From assembly GCA_002270565.1 (NCBI GenBank), contig NQMI01000113.1, forward strand, positions 90,097 to 154,096: DNA of 64,000 nucleotides. The letters run 5' to 3'. Each line of letters begins with the position of its first letter. Within the stretch, counting starts at the first letter, position 1. Shown in pieces: positions 22,998 to 34,100 of this stretch. The position numbers were made by a program, and so were the translations under genes. The stretch comes from Stenocarpella maydis. Lineage: Eukaryota > Ascomycota > Sordariomycetes > Diaporthales > Diaporthaceae. The notes beneath the pieces are model-generated. The model was given only the letters and a program-made list of their open reading frames with translations. It made no database searches and was not told where the DNA came from.

Positions 22998-24503
22998 ATG
23001 GCCACCACCGGCACGGGCACGAGCATGGGCATCGACAATGGCTCTCCATACGCCACTCTGATGGCAACCTTCATCTCGTGGAAGGCCCTCTTGTTCGCCG
23101 TTGCTGCCGGCAGCCGTGTCGGCCCGGTCTACGACACCTCTTCGGCCCTCCTCCACGTCCCCGCCAGCCCTCCCGCCCTTCTCATCCGCCTGTCCTCCTG
23201 GGATGCCATCTTCTTCCTCAAGGCTGCACAGAGGGGCCGCCTCTTCGAGCAGGAGTGGGCCTTTGCTTCAGCCCTGCCCAACTGCATCTCCCTCATCACC
23301 CGAGGTAAACCAGCCCTCGCTCCTCAACAGTCCGACCTTGTTCTAATCACAAGCCTCACTCAGCCCTACGGATCCCTCGGCTCGGCCTGCTTGCTGACCC
23401 CGGCCCCAGCACTCACCTTGACGCTCTGGTCGCCGTCGTCTTCTCCAACGCCTGCCACCTGCTGTCTGTGCTGCTTCTCTACCGCCTGGGCCTGCACGTC
23501 TGGAGGGATCCGACCTGGGCACTGACTTCTGCACTGCTGCACGTCTTGTCCCCGGCCGGTCTGTTCCTGTCCGCCCCCTACGCCGAGAGCGCCTGCTCCC
23601 TGCTGTCCTTCGCCGGTTGGCTGCTGCTGGTCAAGAGCTGCGTCAGGACCGCCTCCTCTGTCTCATCCCTTCAGAGAGATGCCTTGACCCTGCTCGCCGG
23701 CCTCTTGTTTGGCCTCGCCACCTATTTCCGTACCAATGGCCTACTCAACGGCGCCCCGCTGGCCTTCGATTTCCTCTCCACCTCTTACCACCTGATCGAG
23801 GACCTCGATCACTCAAGGACCCCCGGTTACCTACGGAGGCTGCTCGTCCTCGTCATCGCCGGCCTCTCAGTCGCTGCCGGCTCCGTCATCCCTCAGTATC
23901 TTGCTTACAATATCTATTGCTCCGCTGCTTCCGCGCCTTCCGAGGCGAGGCCCTGGTGTACCCACCTCGTGCCCAGTATCTTCAACTATGTCCAGGGTCA
24001 GTATTGGTAAGAATCTCCCCACCACCTCACAGCCCATCCGCCGCATGCCGCCGGCCGAGGCCATCATCAACGCCCGCCCGCTCACACCCCATAACAGGAA
24101 CACCGGTTTCCTCCGTTACTGGACGCTGTCCAATGTCCCGCTCTTCGCCATGGCAGCCCCCATGCTCTTCGTCATGGCCAAGGGCGGGAAGGATCTTTTC
24201 GTCCAAGGCCCCAGTATCTCCACGAGGCATGCCTCCGGTTCGGGCCTGGACAGCTCCAGGCTGATCTTGGTGGTGAAGTCCATGGCCTTTGCTCAGGTCC
24301 TGCTCGTCGCCATGGCCTTTACCAGCTACCACGTCCAGATCATCACCCGCCTGTCCTCCGGCTACCCGGCCTGGTATTGGTGGCTTGCGGCCTGCTTGAG
24401 GAACCCCAAGACCAGGAACATGGGCAGCGGCCTCGTGGTCTTCATGATCATGTATGCTTCCATACAGGCCGTGCTCTTTGCTTCCTTCTTGCCTCCAGCT
24501 TGA
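22998..24503 (+). CDS. gpi18: GPI mannosyltransferase 2 (GPI18/PIG-V)
   Basis: Exons 22998-23304, 23364-24006 and 24098-24503, 451 residues. Splices restore LITR-ALRIPRLGLLADPGPSTHLDALVAVVF and NYVQGQYW-NTGFLRYWTLSNVP. It is a polytopic ER membrane protein. Near the N-terminus is the luminal motif LSSWDAIFFLKAAQRG (the WD/E catalytic loop of GT-C enzymes), later come LSPAGLFLSAPYAESACSLL, ATYFRTNGLLNG and the FLRYW motif, all typical of PIG-V. The enzyme adds the second mannose to the GPI anchor precursor in the ER lumen. The end, LFASFLPPA, is the usual family C-terminus. Intact. Confidence 0.93.
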
Positions 24504-25273
24504 GGCGCTCCAGTACTGGTTTTTCTGTTCTGCCGCAACGTCGCCCTTGCATTGGGGGTTCAGGGCAGGCAACTGAAATATAAGACAAGCATCTAGTGAC
24601 GCACAAAATCACTCGCCGGCGACAGTTGCAGCCTCGAGGCTTCAGGTCGGCCTGTGCGTGATGCAGAAGATTGGGGCCACACCGTTCTCGGTCTGCCCCT
24701 TCCGTCGTCGACTGCAGCATTGGGAGTCAGCTCTCAAAGAACCAGGGAAGCTTTAGTGAAATGAAACTATGATGGGACAGCACGCAGGGTGTCCATTACT
24801 TTAATGACTGGGGCTCTGAAGAGGAAATCTTTATTCCCAAGCGGGTTAAAAATGATTCCGGAAACTGCTTATGACAATTTTTTCTCCGAATCAATCAAGT
24901 GATGTGCATGCCAGAATACCCGCCACTGACCTCACCAATGATATTATTCACTAAAGGAAGAGGATTTCATTTGGGTTTTTCTTTTCTTTTTTTCCTTTTT
25001 TTTTAAAAAAAAATACTCTTGTCTGTGTCGGCCGAGCGGCGTCAGTGCTTCGAAGCGGTGCTTGCTATCTAAGACCACCCTTTCTCATGGATGATATCCC
25101 AGAGTTACGTGAATGTGTTTTCCATCGGCGTATCCTCCTGGACTTTTACCTTTCCTCACGGGACCCAGTGTGACTTCCATTTGTTGGATTCTTTCCTCAT
25201 CGAATATGGGTTCGATGACGTCCGAGCGGACATTTTCATGCTCGCGTGGTCTCTTTGCTCCGTCAGAAGAGAC
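24504..25273. other. Convergent intergenic region
   Basis: 3' UTRs of gpi18 and of the gene ending at 25274. A T-rich run followed by A9 lies at 24975-25012. No gene seen. Confidence 0.45.
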
Positions 25274-27162
25274 TCAGGGACGTCCAGAGTCGGACTTGTG
25301 GAACCAGGAGGGCTTGCGGCCGCGATCGTAGGGTGGAGGGCTGCTATGCCTGGGTGACTGCTGACGCGGAGTCGGCCTATCACGCGTTACGTACCGGTCC
25401 GACGAATGCCCGGCCCCGAAGTCACCACGTTACAGCGCATGGTCGGCTGGGCCCGGGAAGCGTTGGCGCGGATAACGCTGGGGTAAGAATCCTGGGGGCG
25501 AGCTGTCGGTGAAGTCACGGGGAGGAGAGAACATGCGGCTTCGGCGGCGGTCTGGAACAAGTTAGTGTCGGGACGTGTTTGGGTGCTGGGGCATGCGGCA
25601 CCGGTGCGCTGCGCACTTGACGCGAGGCACATGGTGACAAGAATAAACGAGGGGACGTTATGAAGAGTTTGGATGCAAGGGGAAGTGGTCCTCGAACGGT
25701 CAGTCTGAGGTTATGAAAAGGGGACTACCGGAAAGCAAGTCGAAATACCTTCTCTGCCCTGCCAAGTTCTCGAGTTCTCAGGGCTACGTTGGTGGTAGGC
25801 GGCGCGAGATCCACGGGAGTTGGGATTGGTGCGGTAATACTTTGCAGGATAGCCACCATCTGCGTCGCCCTCGTTCTCTTGGCCACGCTCTCTCTTGTTC
25901 CCGGCTATTACCGAGTAGGGGCCAAGCCTCCCGAAATCAGCCGGCTGAACCTCTTGACCACGCCTGGGCAGCGAAGGAGGCAGCGGCAGCGGGGGCGGGC
26001 GGCTTGGCCCGGGGCCGCGTATGTAGCTCGCGATGCTGACCTCGCCATATCTCTCCTGCAGTCGAGCCTTCTCACGCTCGCGTTGCCCCTGGAGCTCGGC
26101 TTGTTGGTGCTCGATCTCCTCCATGCGGCGGAAGATTTTCAGCTGGTCCTGGCGGTACCGGGGAAGGTACCATCCTGTAAAATGAAGCCAGTCTTGAAGG
26201 TCAGGATGCTGGACGGCGAACCTCTGCACCTCCCGGTCGCAGTCCCCGGCCGGCCGCGGCGAGGCCGAGCGGGGACGCTGCTCGCTACCAGGTCTTGGGT
26301 ATATGTGGCGAGAGGATGGCGGTGGCGGCTTGTTGGCCTCCGAGGTGATATGGCCACCATGGTCTTGTCTGCCCCGGCGGGCTGGGAGTGAAGCACGGCC
26401 ATGTCGGTGACCATTGCCTCTGGACAGGGACGTGGAGGCACGAACAGGACTAGTGCTGCCTCGGTCTTTTCTATGCTTTGGCGCAGGCGTGTGAAATTGG
26501 TGCACATGGCGCTTGGCGCGTAGCTCGGTTGGGACGATGCTGGTGGCCGTTGGGGTACAGATGGGAAGTGCCTTCTTGTGCGATAGACGCGGTGCAGGCT
26601 GGGACGCCGTGTCTTGGGCTGGGACCGGCTGCAAGGGGCCCGATTGCTTGTGAGTGACGCCTCCTTCTTCGGTCGGCGGTGTTGTCTTGTCTTTGTCCCC
26701 TGCGACCGTCACGCCGTGGGTGCTGTGGCGCGATGTATGTGTTTCCTTGTTGGCAGTGCTGTCGTCTGCTCGCTGGGCCTTGCTGATGGCACCATCATCG
26801 GTTTTCACTTGGAATCCCATGGCTGCGATGCCGTTTGGTCTCGACGACGCATTTATGTGGCGTGCGACTTCGTTGAGGGCCGCCGGGCCGTCGTTTGTAT
26901 CCTTGCCAGCAGTCTTGGATGAATCTGAAGATGATAGCTTGTCCATCAGTCTTGCGGTTATCTCAGGAGGGCCCTGCGCACCCTCATTGTAATTCGACTT
27001 GTCAGAAGCGCCCAGGCCAGATGGGTTGTCGAGTCGTGGCATCTCCGATGCGATCTGCTGTCTGCGTTGCATCAGCCACTCCTTCAGCTGACCAGCTCGG
27101 CCAGTAAAGCCAAGGTCCTCGGATGGCTTCGCATTTGTGGCGTGGGGAGAAGGGCCCGACAT
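25274..27162 (-). CDS. Uncharacterised low-complexity, charged-helix protein
   Basis: Exons 27162-25749, 25551-25435 (intron donor near 25433) and 25376-25274, about 545 residues. The start is the first in-frame ATG (MSGPSPHATNAK). A small N-terminal block reads DLGFTGRAGQLKEWLMQRRQ, followed by a long disordered Ser/Thr/Pro/Arg region. A distinctive ordered segment follows: EVQRFAVQHPDLQDWLHFTG, then LPRYRQDQLKIFRRMEEIEH, leading into a Gln/Glu/Arg coiled-coil. The C-terminus is Arg/Pro/Ser/Tyr-rich. The second and third exons are inferred: GRE-DRRRSRMFSPPRDF and DHAL-PTPRQQSPRHSSPPPY join in frame and continue the same composition, ending SDSGRP. An unspliced frame would instead stop at 25711. 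The RS-like tail suggests a nuclear RNA-related role, but this is inference only. Confidence 0.72.
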
Positions 27163-30100
27163 TCTATGGAGAATGTGCGGCAAAGATGATTATAGAGTAT
27201 GCCGTGGCTACCAGGAATAAAGCTGACGTCCAACTGATATTTCGTGTTGTTGACGATGGGATGGTGGTGCCCACCAGCACTGCTGCAGGCACTGCACAGA
27301 GGGTGTTCTTGACACTGGAAGCACGAATCTCACAAAACTCAAGAGACAGGAACCAGAAAGCACTGCCTAGGTAGTTGCAAGCCTGGAGGAGCAACGAAGC
27401 AAATCCAGCAGAGCAGCTAATTGCCAGCAGCGTGTGGACGGGACTTCCTCGGCCACCTTGGAGGGTTGGTAGCAGCAAGAACGATGGATTCCTTTCGCAG
27501 ACCCACCCTTAGCGTACCTTTTTCTTTCTAATGAGAAGAGAGACGCACAGAGTAAGAAATAGGGGGTACAGGGGTACATATAGAGCGCATCACCCACAGC
27601 CGACTACATCAACCCGAAGAAACGGAGAGTAAAGTAGGTACACGACCTCAACGACAACACCTCCTCCCAACAACACACAACAACCAGACCTAAAACACCC
27701 AAAACGGCCTCTCCCATAACCAATATACACATTTAAGTAAGTCTAAAAATTAGCTGTTCTCATCTGACTGGAATATGTGATGCAGGTGATAGGAAATATT
27801 TACATGCTGGGGGCTGCATGTATCTCTGTACCCTCAAGCTGCGTTTTCTACCCTGCGAATCTCCCGCTTCTTTTTGAGCCAGCAACGGTCTTTTCCAACA
27901 GAACGACACCAGTGGCGTATAACCCGCTCGGTTGGCTGTTGTCTTGCCCCATCAGGTGCCTTCTGCCCAGCCCAAGTCATTCCGTTCGATAAAGGCATCG
28001 GCAATCACACCTATGATGCGTACATAGCCTAATGGACTCATATCATAACTTGACCGATTTCCTCCATCCTTCAGTGGCATAGGAAATGTACACATAATAC
28101 AAATAGACATATTTGGCAGAGATTCGCGTGCTGCAGCAACCTTCCCCTTCAACACTTTGTTGATTCAAGTCAAAAGCGGCCCAGGGTTTGGAATAGACAC
28201 AGTCATTCATAGGATCTTGAAGCCCTGGAAGATGTGCAGCCGTATATTTCAAACTTTACAACAAACTTTCAGTCAACAGGTGAGAACAAGGCCAAGAAAT
28301 ATCACGTGCGCAGAAATAGTGCTGCTGCCATCAAATATGCTGGTGCTGTACAATAAGCTGGTACATGGCCGAGGCGGAAATCAAGCCCCCCCCCTCCACA
28401 AACAAACAAAAAAAAAAGAAAACAGAAACCTCCAAGGCATAGAAAGAGAAAGCCCGAGTAAGAATGCAACTCAGAGACTTGTAGTAATGTCGGATCGGGC
28501 TTGGGCTCAGGATAGAATACAAGGCTGCTCACTGGATTTGTTGCCAAGCCCATCCACCAGGTGAGCCAGGTGTTGGTAACCAGTGTCGGGAGGCTTTGTT
28601 GAAGCACCACTTCTCCAAGAAGCCACTGCTGGGATTCTGATATCAAGTTGGCCCATTCCTATGCCAACTAGAACCATGGCGGAGGTATACCAAAGCATAT
28701 GGAAATGATAGGTGTTGCCATGTTTTGACGCCGTGTTCTGGTCTTGGTTGACGGCATGGAAAGCCGGGAAAACAGCTGACTTGGGCCCGTTGTAGTGTTA
28801 TGCTTTATCACGGTGTCATGTCAACCAGGTTCCCGAGATGACCCTACCCTACATATGTGTCACCCTTCGCCTGTGTGGATTTCCTGGAAATCATACACGT
28901 CAGGTTGCCTGATTCGGCAGGGGTGCGACTGCTACTTAGTAATACCTATGGCAACCGCGGTAGACAGACCTCCAATCGGCGCACACAAGTCACGCTGGCT
29001 TCATTAATGCCTTGAGTAATAACCGGCGGGTCTGGCCCTGAGTTACATATATAAGTAAGTACCTACCTAGGTAGATACATAGTATTTACTGTGTCGACTG
29101 ATTGCAGCAACTGGAGCCTGGGGAAACTCGTCTCGTGTCCCGTCGGCGTTGGCAGGGGAATGAAGTATGACTGATTGTAGGGCCCTGCTTGCTTGAGCAG
29201 TGTGCAAGCTGACGAGGTTGGCCAAGAGTGTGATGGCCCCTGGGGATAGACTTGAATTACCTTGGTAGATAGACGCTTTTAATAGTCAGCTACTAGACCT
29301 TGGTGGTGAGACTCAAGACCCCCGCCGGAGCCGAGGGCTCCTGCCAAGGCACGGGAAATCAAATACCTATTACAGTAGTAAAGTAAAGTACCACGCAGGC
29401 ACCAAATGCGGGCATTGGCGAAGCGGCATTGGCGAAGTGGCGGACTGAAACGGACATGTGCACGGAACTCGCAGCGGCCCGGGCGTAGGTTTCAGTCCGT
29501 TCCGAGGTTGTCATGTACACTAGTTCTATGTAGTGTACACTAGGCCTGGAAGCCTTGGGGAACCCTTGGCAGCTGCAGCAACCCGCGAGCCCGGGTCCTG
29601 CTGGTGCGTGTGCAATTCAACCGTCTCTTCTGATCTTCCGTGGCCCAAAACCCTATCTACACTACCTAGGTACACACACACACACAGGGTTACACCTCTG
29701 CAGGCATCGCAAAACGTTAATTCCTCTCCGTCCCGTCCCATTCACCCACACCAATTGCAACCTTGTACCTCTTGTAGTAATTTCTATACTAATGGTACTT
29801 TGTGCATATGTGTTGTTCAAGACGGGTCGCCGTTGCCGGCTAATGCCGCCGTGGCTACCTGGAAGCTATCGCCAACCTCGATGCATCATCTATCTCTCTT
29901 GGCTGCCTTGTATACGATGAATGCACTTCTGACTAGAGGCCAGCGAGTATATGGATTTCTATGCGGGGCAAGTTGCCAATCAAATGCTGCGACATTTGGT
30001 AGGGCTGCATCTAGCCAACTGCCGGCCAAAGCCATGATCCAACGTCTGTGATGCCTGCCCGCAGAGATATAACATACATACAGCAACGGGCTCGCCCGAC

Positions 30101-31156
30101 ATCATCACCCACAAGGCCAGCTCGAGTCGGGAACTAGCACCGAATCGACAGAGGCAAAGTGTCGTCCGGTCTGCCCTGCCGCGTGCGTCCTTTGGACCCT
30201 TGGCTGACCACACGGGCCTCTCTATCCTTCAGCGTACTGGCCTCATCGTGAGTGAAGCTCACGTCCACCTCAGCATCGCCCGGATGCATTCCATCCACAC
30301 CCTCTCAGGAAACCGGGTCTCCAGAGTCACTCTGGTCTGATAGGCGCTCATGCAATGGCGATCGTGCCGAATGCGGCTAAACCTCGTCCTCGACTGGACG
30401 AGGAGGAGCTTTTTGCACCTGCTCGCTTCCGACGTCTAGGGTTTCAGGTGAAACACAGAGCACATGGGTCACGATGCCACAACCGTTGCCCACCACCCAC
30501 CTTTTCGCCTTCGCCTTCCGTTCCGAGGGACTTGGCGTCGCCGCTGTCTGCCACAGGCGCCTGACCCCCTTGCAAACGAGAATGAGAGAGACAGAGAGAG
30601 AGAGGGAGGCGCTTCCCTTGCCCAGCATGTCCCTGTTCTACGGGTTTGAGCCTCACCCTACCCTCGCTACCGGGATGGCTGATCAGTCTATTCCAGGTCC
30701 GTCCACCTGTCCGGCGTGGGAGACGGGCCTCGCCTAACACATCCACACCGTTGTCGCAGCCCTCCTTGGTAGCACCCCTCAGCGTCGAGATCCGGCTATC
30801 CAATGTTTCCCTGCCATCTGCAGAATCCACTCCTCTCCTAATTTCGCGTGCTTCAGATCCAGCGTCCCCACCTTGTCGTGACTGCTACTGCCCGTCCGGC
30901 CCTGTGTGATTCCAGTTTCGCTGTCTTTTCCCTCTTGTTCACCTCTCTACTGCATCAATAATCAACCAAAGTGACAGCAATGGCAGGCGCGAGTACCTGA
31001 GAGCGTGTCGTCGCCGTCGCTATGTTGACTGAGTGGAGGAATCACGACATGATGAAGTGTTGATGCTTTTCTTGATACCCCTTTCGTTCGCTTCAAATTC
31101 CCATTGACTGGGCTGGTTCTTGTTCAAACTCCCCTTCGCCAGCTGGCGTCGCCACC
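27163..31156. other. Four-kilobase divergent intergenic region
   Basis: The longest gene-poor stretch outside the transposon end. It contains TAAGTACCTACCTAGG tracts near 29055 and CTACCTAGGTAC with (CA)n at 29660-29683. An A-rich stretch with a C run lies at 28387-28420, and an AGAG run at 30583-30605. Open frames are short and mutually overlapping, with no domain. The last ~300 bp have the CT-rich character of a 5' leader for the gene starting at 31157. Unrecognised non-coding transcripts cannot be excluded. Confidence 0.4.
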
Positions 31157-34100
31157 ATGGCGATATCTGGAACCACTTCGGCCCTCGTTGCCGCCTTCGC
31201 GTTGTGAGTCTCCCTGGCCATGTCGGCCACGGTCCTGCCATATTGGACGTCTCGCTGACCACCATCGACAGTGGTATCGTTGTCAACGCGGCATCGGCGG
31301 CCCTATTCCTCAACGTTAGGGGCCATGGCTCGTCGATCTTTCGGGACGGCAAGAGGCTGGTCCTCGCTATTTTCCTCTTCAGCGCCGCCACGTGGGCTCA
31401 AGTTGGCTTCATTACAACTCTAATAGATCCGGCCGCCGAGAACGCCTGCCAGATCGCCGTCATCTTCACCACCGCCTTCGACCAGCTCGCTCGATACTCG
31501 ATCGAACAGCATTCGCTCTGGGTTATAAACGATGGCACTGCGGCTTCGGCCGGTCAGATCATTCCGCAGATCTTGGTCGGCGGTCGCTTGATCTTGGGGG
31601 CCGTTTTTGTCGGCCTCTCACGACCGCAGTTCAACACCGTCTGCGTGCCCGTCTCATCCACCCTCGCCCTTGCCATCACTCTGGTGGCCGTCGATGCGGT
31701 GATTGTCGCAATCCTGGCCGGCCGGGCCATTTCTGTCGGGCTGATCAAGAAGATACAGGACGGTGGCCAAGACTCGGCCCGAAGCAAGGCTGTTGTCGCG
31801 TCGCTCATTGGTTTGACAATATGGATGGCGGTCAGTCTCATCGCGACCCGCCCGGGCCTGTAACCATCGGCGTGTACTGACGAGCATACAGACGAGCGTT
31901 GCCATGCTTCTGGGCATTCCCACTACGGAATACATATTCAGAAGCACCGTCCCGGCGGGTGGGCTCACCATCCTCCTCAGTGAGCTTTTCTCGCCCCTGA
32001 ACATGCATCGCGGATCCGCCACTAACAGTCCTAGTAATCGTGACTGCGAGCACAAACGCGTTGGGTGACCAAAAGCCAAGGTATAGGGACAGGAATGTAC
32101 CGGAAGCGCCTTCACCGAGACAGATTGTGACCGCACGGTCCGTTTCCACCTCAGCCTCCAACGAATATCCGCCGAGCCGATACGAAGATCTCAAAAACGA
32201 GCAGATCACTTCCAGCACCGCATTCGTCCAGCCGAGGGAAGTACCCTTTCCTAACCAGGGCTTGCCAAGCCTCACAAGTCCCGGCATGGCAGGACAGGGC
32301 ATGGGTGGGGTCCCAGTGCAGGGCCAGTTGTTCCCTCCCATGCGGGCGGCAACGGCACCTATCACCCCTCGTGTGGTACTACCTCAGGAGAAGCTCCAGA
32401 ATAAGCCCAGGACGCTGTTTTCCAATGCTGGCTCAGGGCCGGCCAGGACGATAACCGTCGGAAAACTAGCGATATCAGCTCCTGTTCTTCAGGAGGGCGG
32501 CTCCAATCCGTTGGACAAGGTGGCCACAACTGATCTTGACACAGCAGCCAGGATGGAGAGGGAAAGAAGGGCGCTTCTTGCGGGCCAGAGTAAGAATTCG
32601 TCGGCTGTCCGGAATGAGGCCGCTGCTTCGGCCGCCGAACCGGCCCAGGGCGTTGTGCGCGCGACGAGCACCGTCCGTAAGGAAGTGGTTCGACAAGCTA
32701 CCTTACCTGCTTTGCCCGAGAGCGCCACGTCGGCAACAGGCGTCTCCACTGGCTCCCAGCTCTCGCCTGGTGGGGAAGAACTCCGAAGAAGATCGCCGAG
32801 ACACGCGCCGTCGACCTCGGAAACTTCGGCTCAGTCTGTCGCCGTCTCCGCGACAAGCCGACCACCTTCTCCCCCGGAGAAGTCGGCCGCCAGCGCCCTG
32901 CCTAGGAGTCAAGATGCGATTGTTCGGACGAATATACCTCCGTCTCGGCAGCTACCCCCTTCCCCGGAAGCCACAGGTCCCGAACCAGCAAAGACGCCTC
33001 TGCAGAGGCGACCAACCCATGGGCTCCCTGGGAACCCGAGGGCGATGTCGGTCAGGAGGCCGCAAGGTGAGCCTGGGCCGCAGAGGCAACAAACGATCAT
33101 GTTCGTCAACAACATCGTCTATGACGACCCGAACTACGTCGAAAGTGTCATGGGGGATGCCAAGGAGCGAGGTCCAAAGGCGGCCGTCCCTGCCCCCGTC
33201 AACACGGCATCTGCAAGCCCGGCAGCAACGCCTGTGATACCCGAGACACCCGGCACCTCCGGATCGGTCGTTAACCGGCCGAGACCGATCCCAAGAAGAA
33301 GCAGGACATCGGGAATGGATCCTTACTTCCCGCCCATTGTGCCACCAAACGGCCACCGAACATCGAAGTCACTCGGGTCTATTCGCACAGTGAAATCCAT
33401 GCTGCAGACTGTGCCAAGCAGCCCGACAAATCTCCCACCTCTTCCTCTTCCTCCAAGCCAGCAAATACCGAGCTACGCTACTCGGCCGAAACCCAATGAT
33501 ACCAAGAGCATGACGTATGATGAGAAAATGACGCTTCTCTTCCCACAGCCACCAGACGCAGATGGCAGTACACGCAGGAGATCATCGGTACCATCGCTGC
33601 CCGGGATTCCCATCTCGTTCGCAAGCAGTTCACCGACGCTCACAGACAACTTTGGCTACAACAAGGAATATCGAGACTCGAAGCGGACGACGACATCGGT
33701 GCAGACGAGAAGTCTCTTTGACGAGCCAGAGGAGGCGGCCGAGCGAGCGCTTTCCATGGAGGCAATCCGTGGCCGGCCGAGTGTCATGGCTTACCAAGGT
33801 CTTGTATCGGAAACCGGCCAAGACCTGACGGCCGAGGAGCGCCCGGCTGACGACAGGAAGCAGCCTGTGGCCGCTACGGGAAATGCTAATAAGCGAGCGT
33901 CCTCACCGGTTTTGCCCGCCCGATTCAGTATTAGATCCGCAACAACGACGGATAACACCACCGCGGATGACGCAACCACGGAATGGGGCACCGTCCATTC
34001 CCCGGCTCCAGTTCAGCAGATAGGCTTGACAGTTCACCAGGCCCGGGCTATCGAGGTCGGAAGGGCCGACAAGACCCCTGCTCAAGGTCAGAGGGCAGTT

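Noticed and set aside
29533..30051. 172-codon plus-strand frame in the 4-kb intergenic region
   Set aside because: Contains microsatellite-derived residues, no recognisable domain, overlapped by alternative frames.
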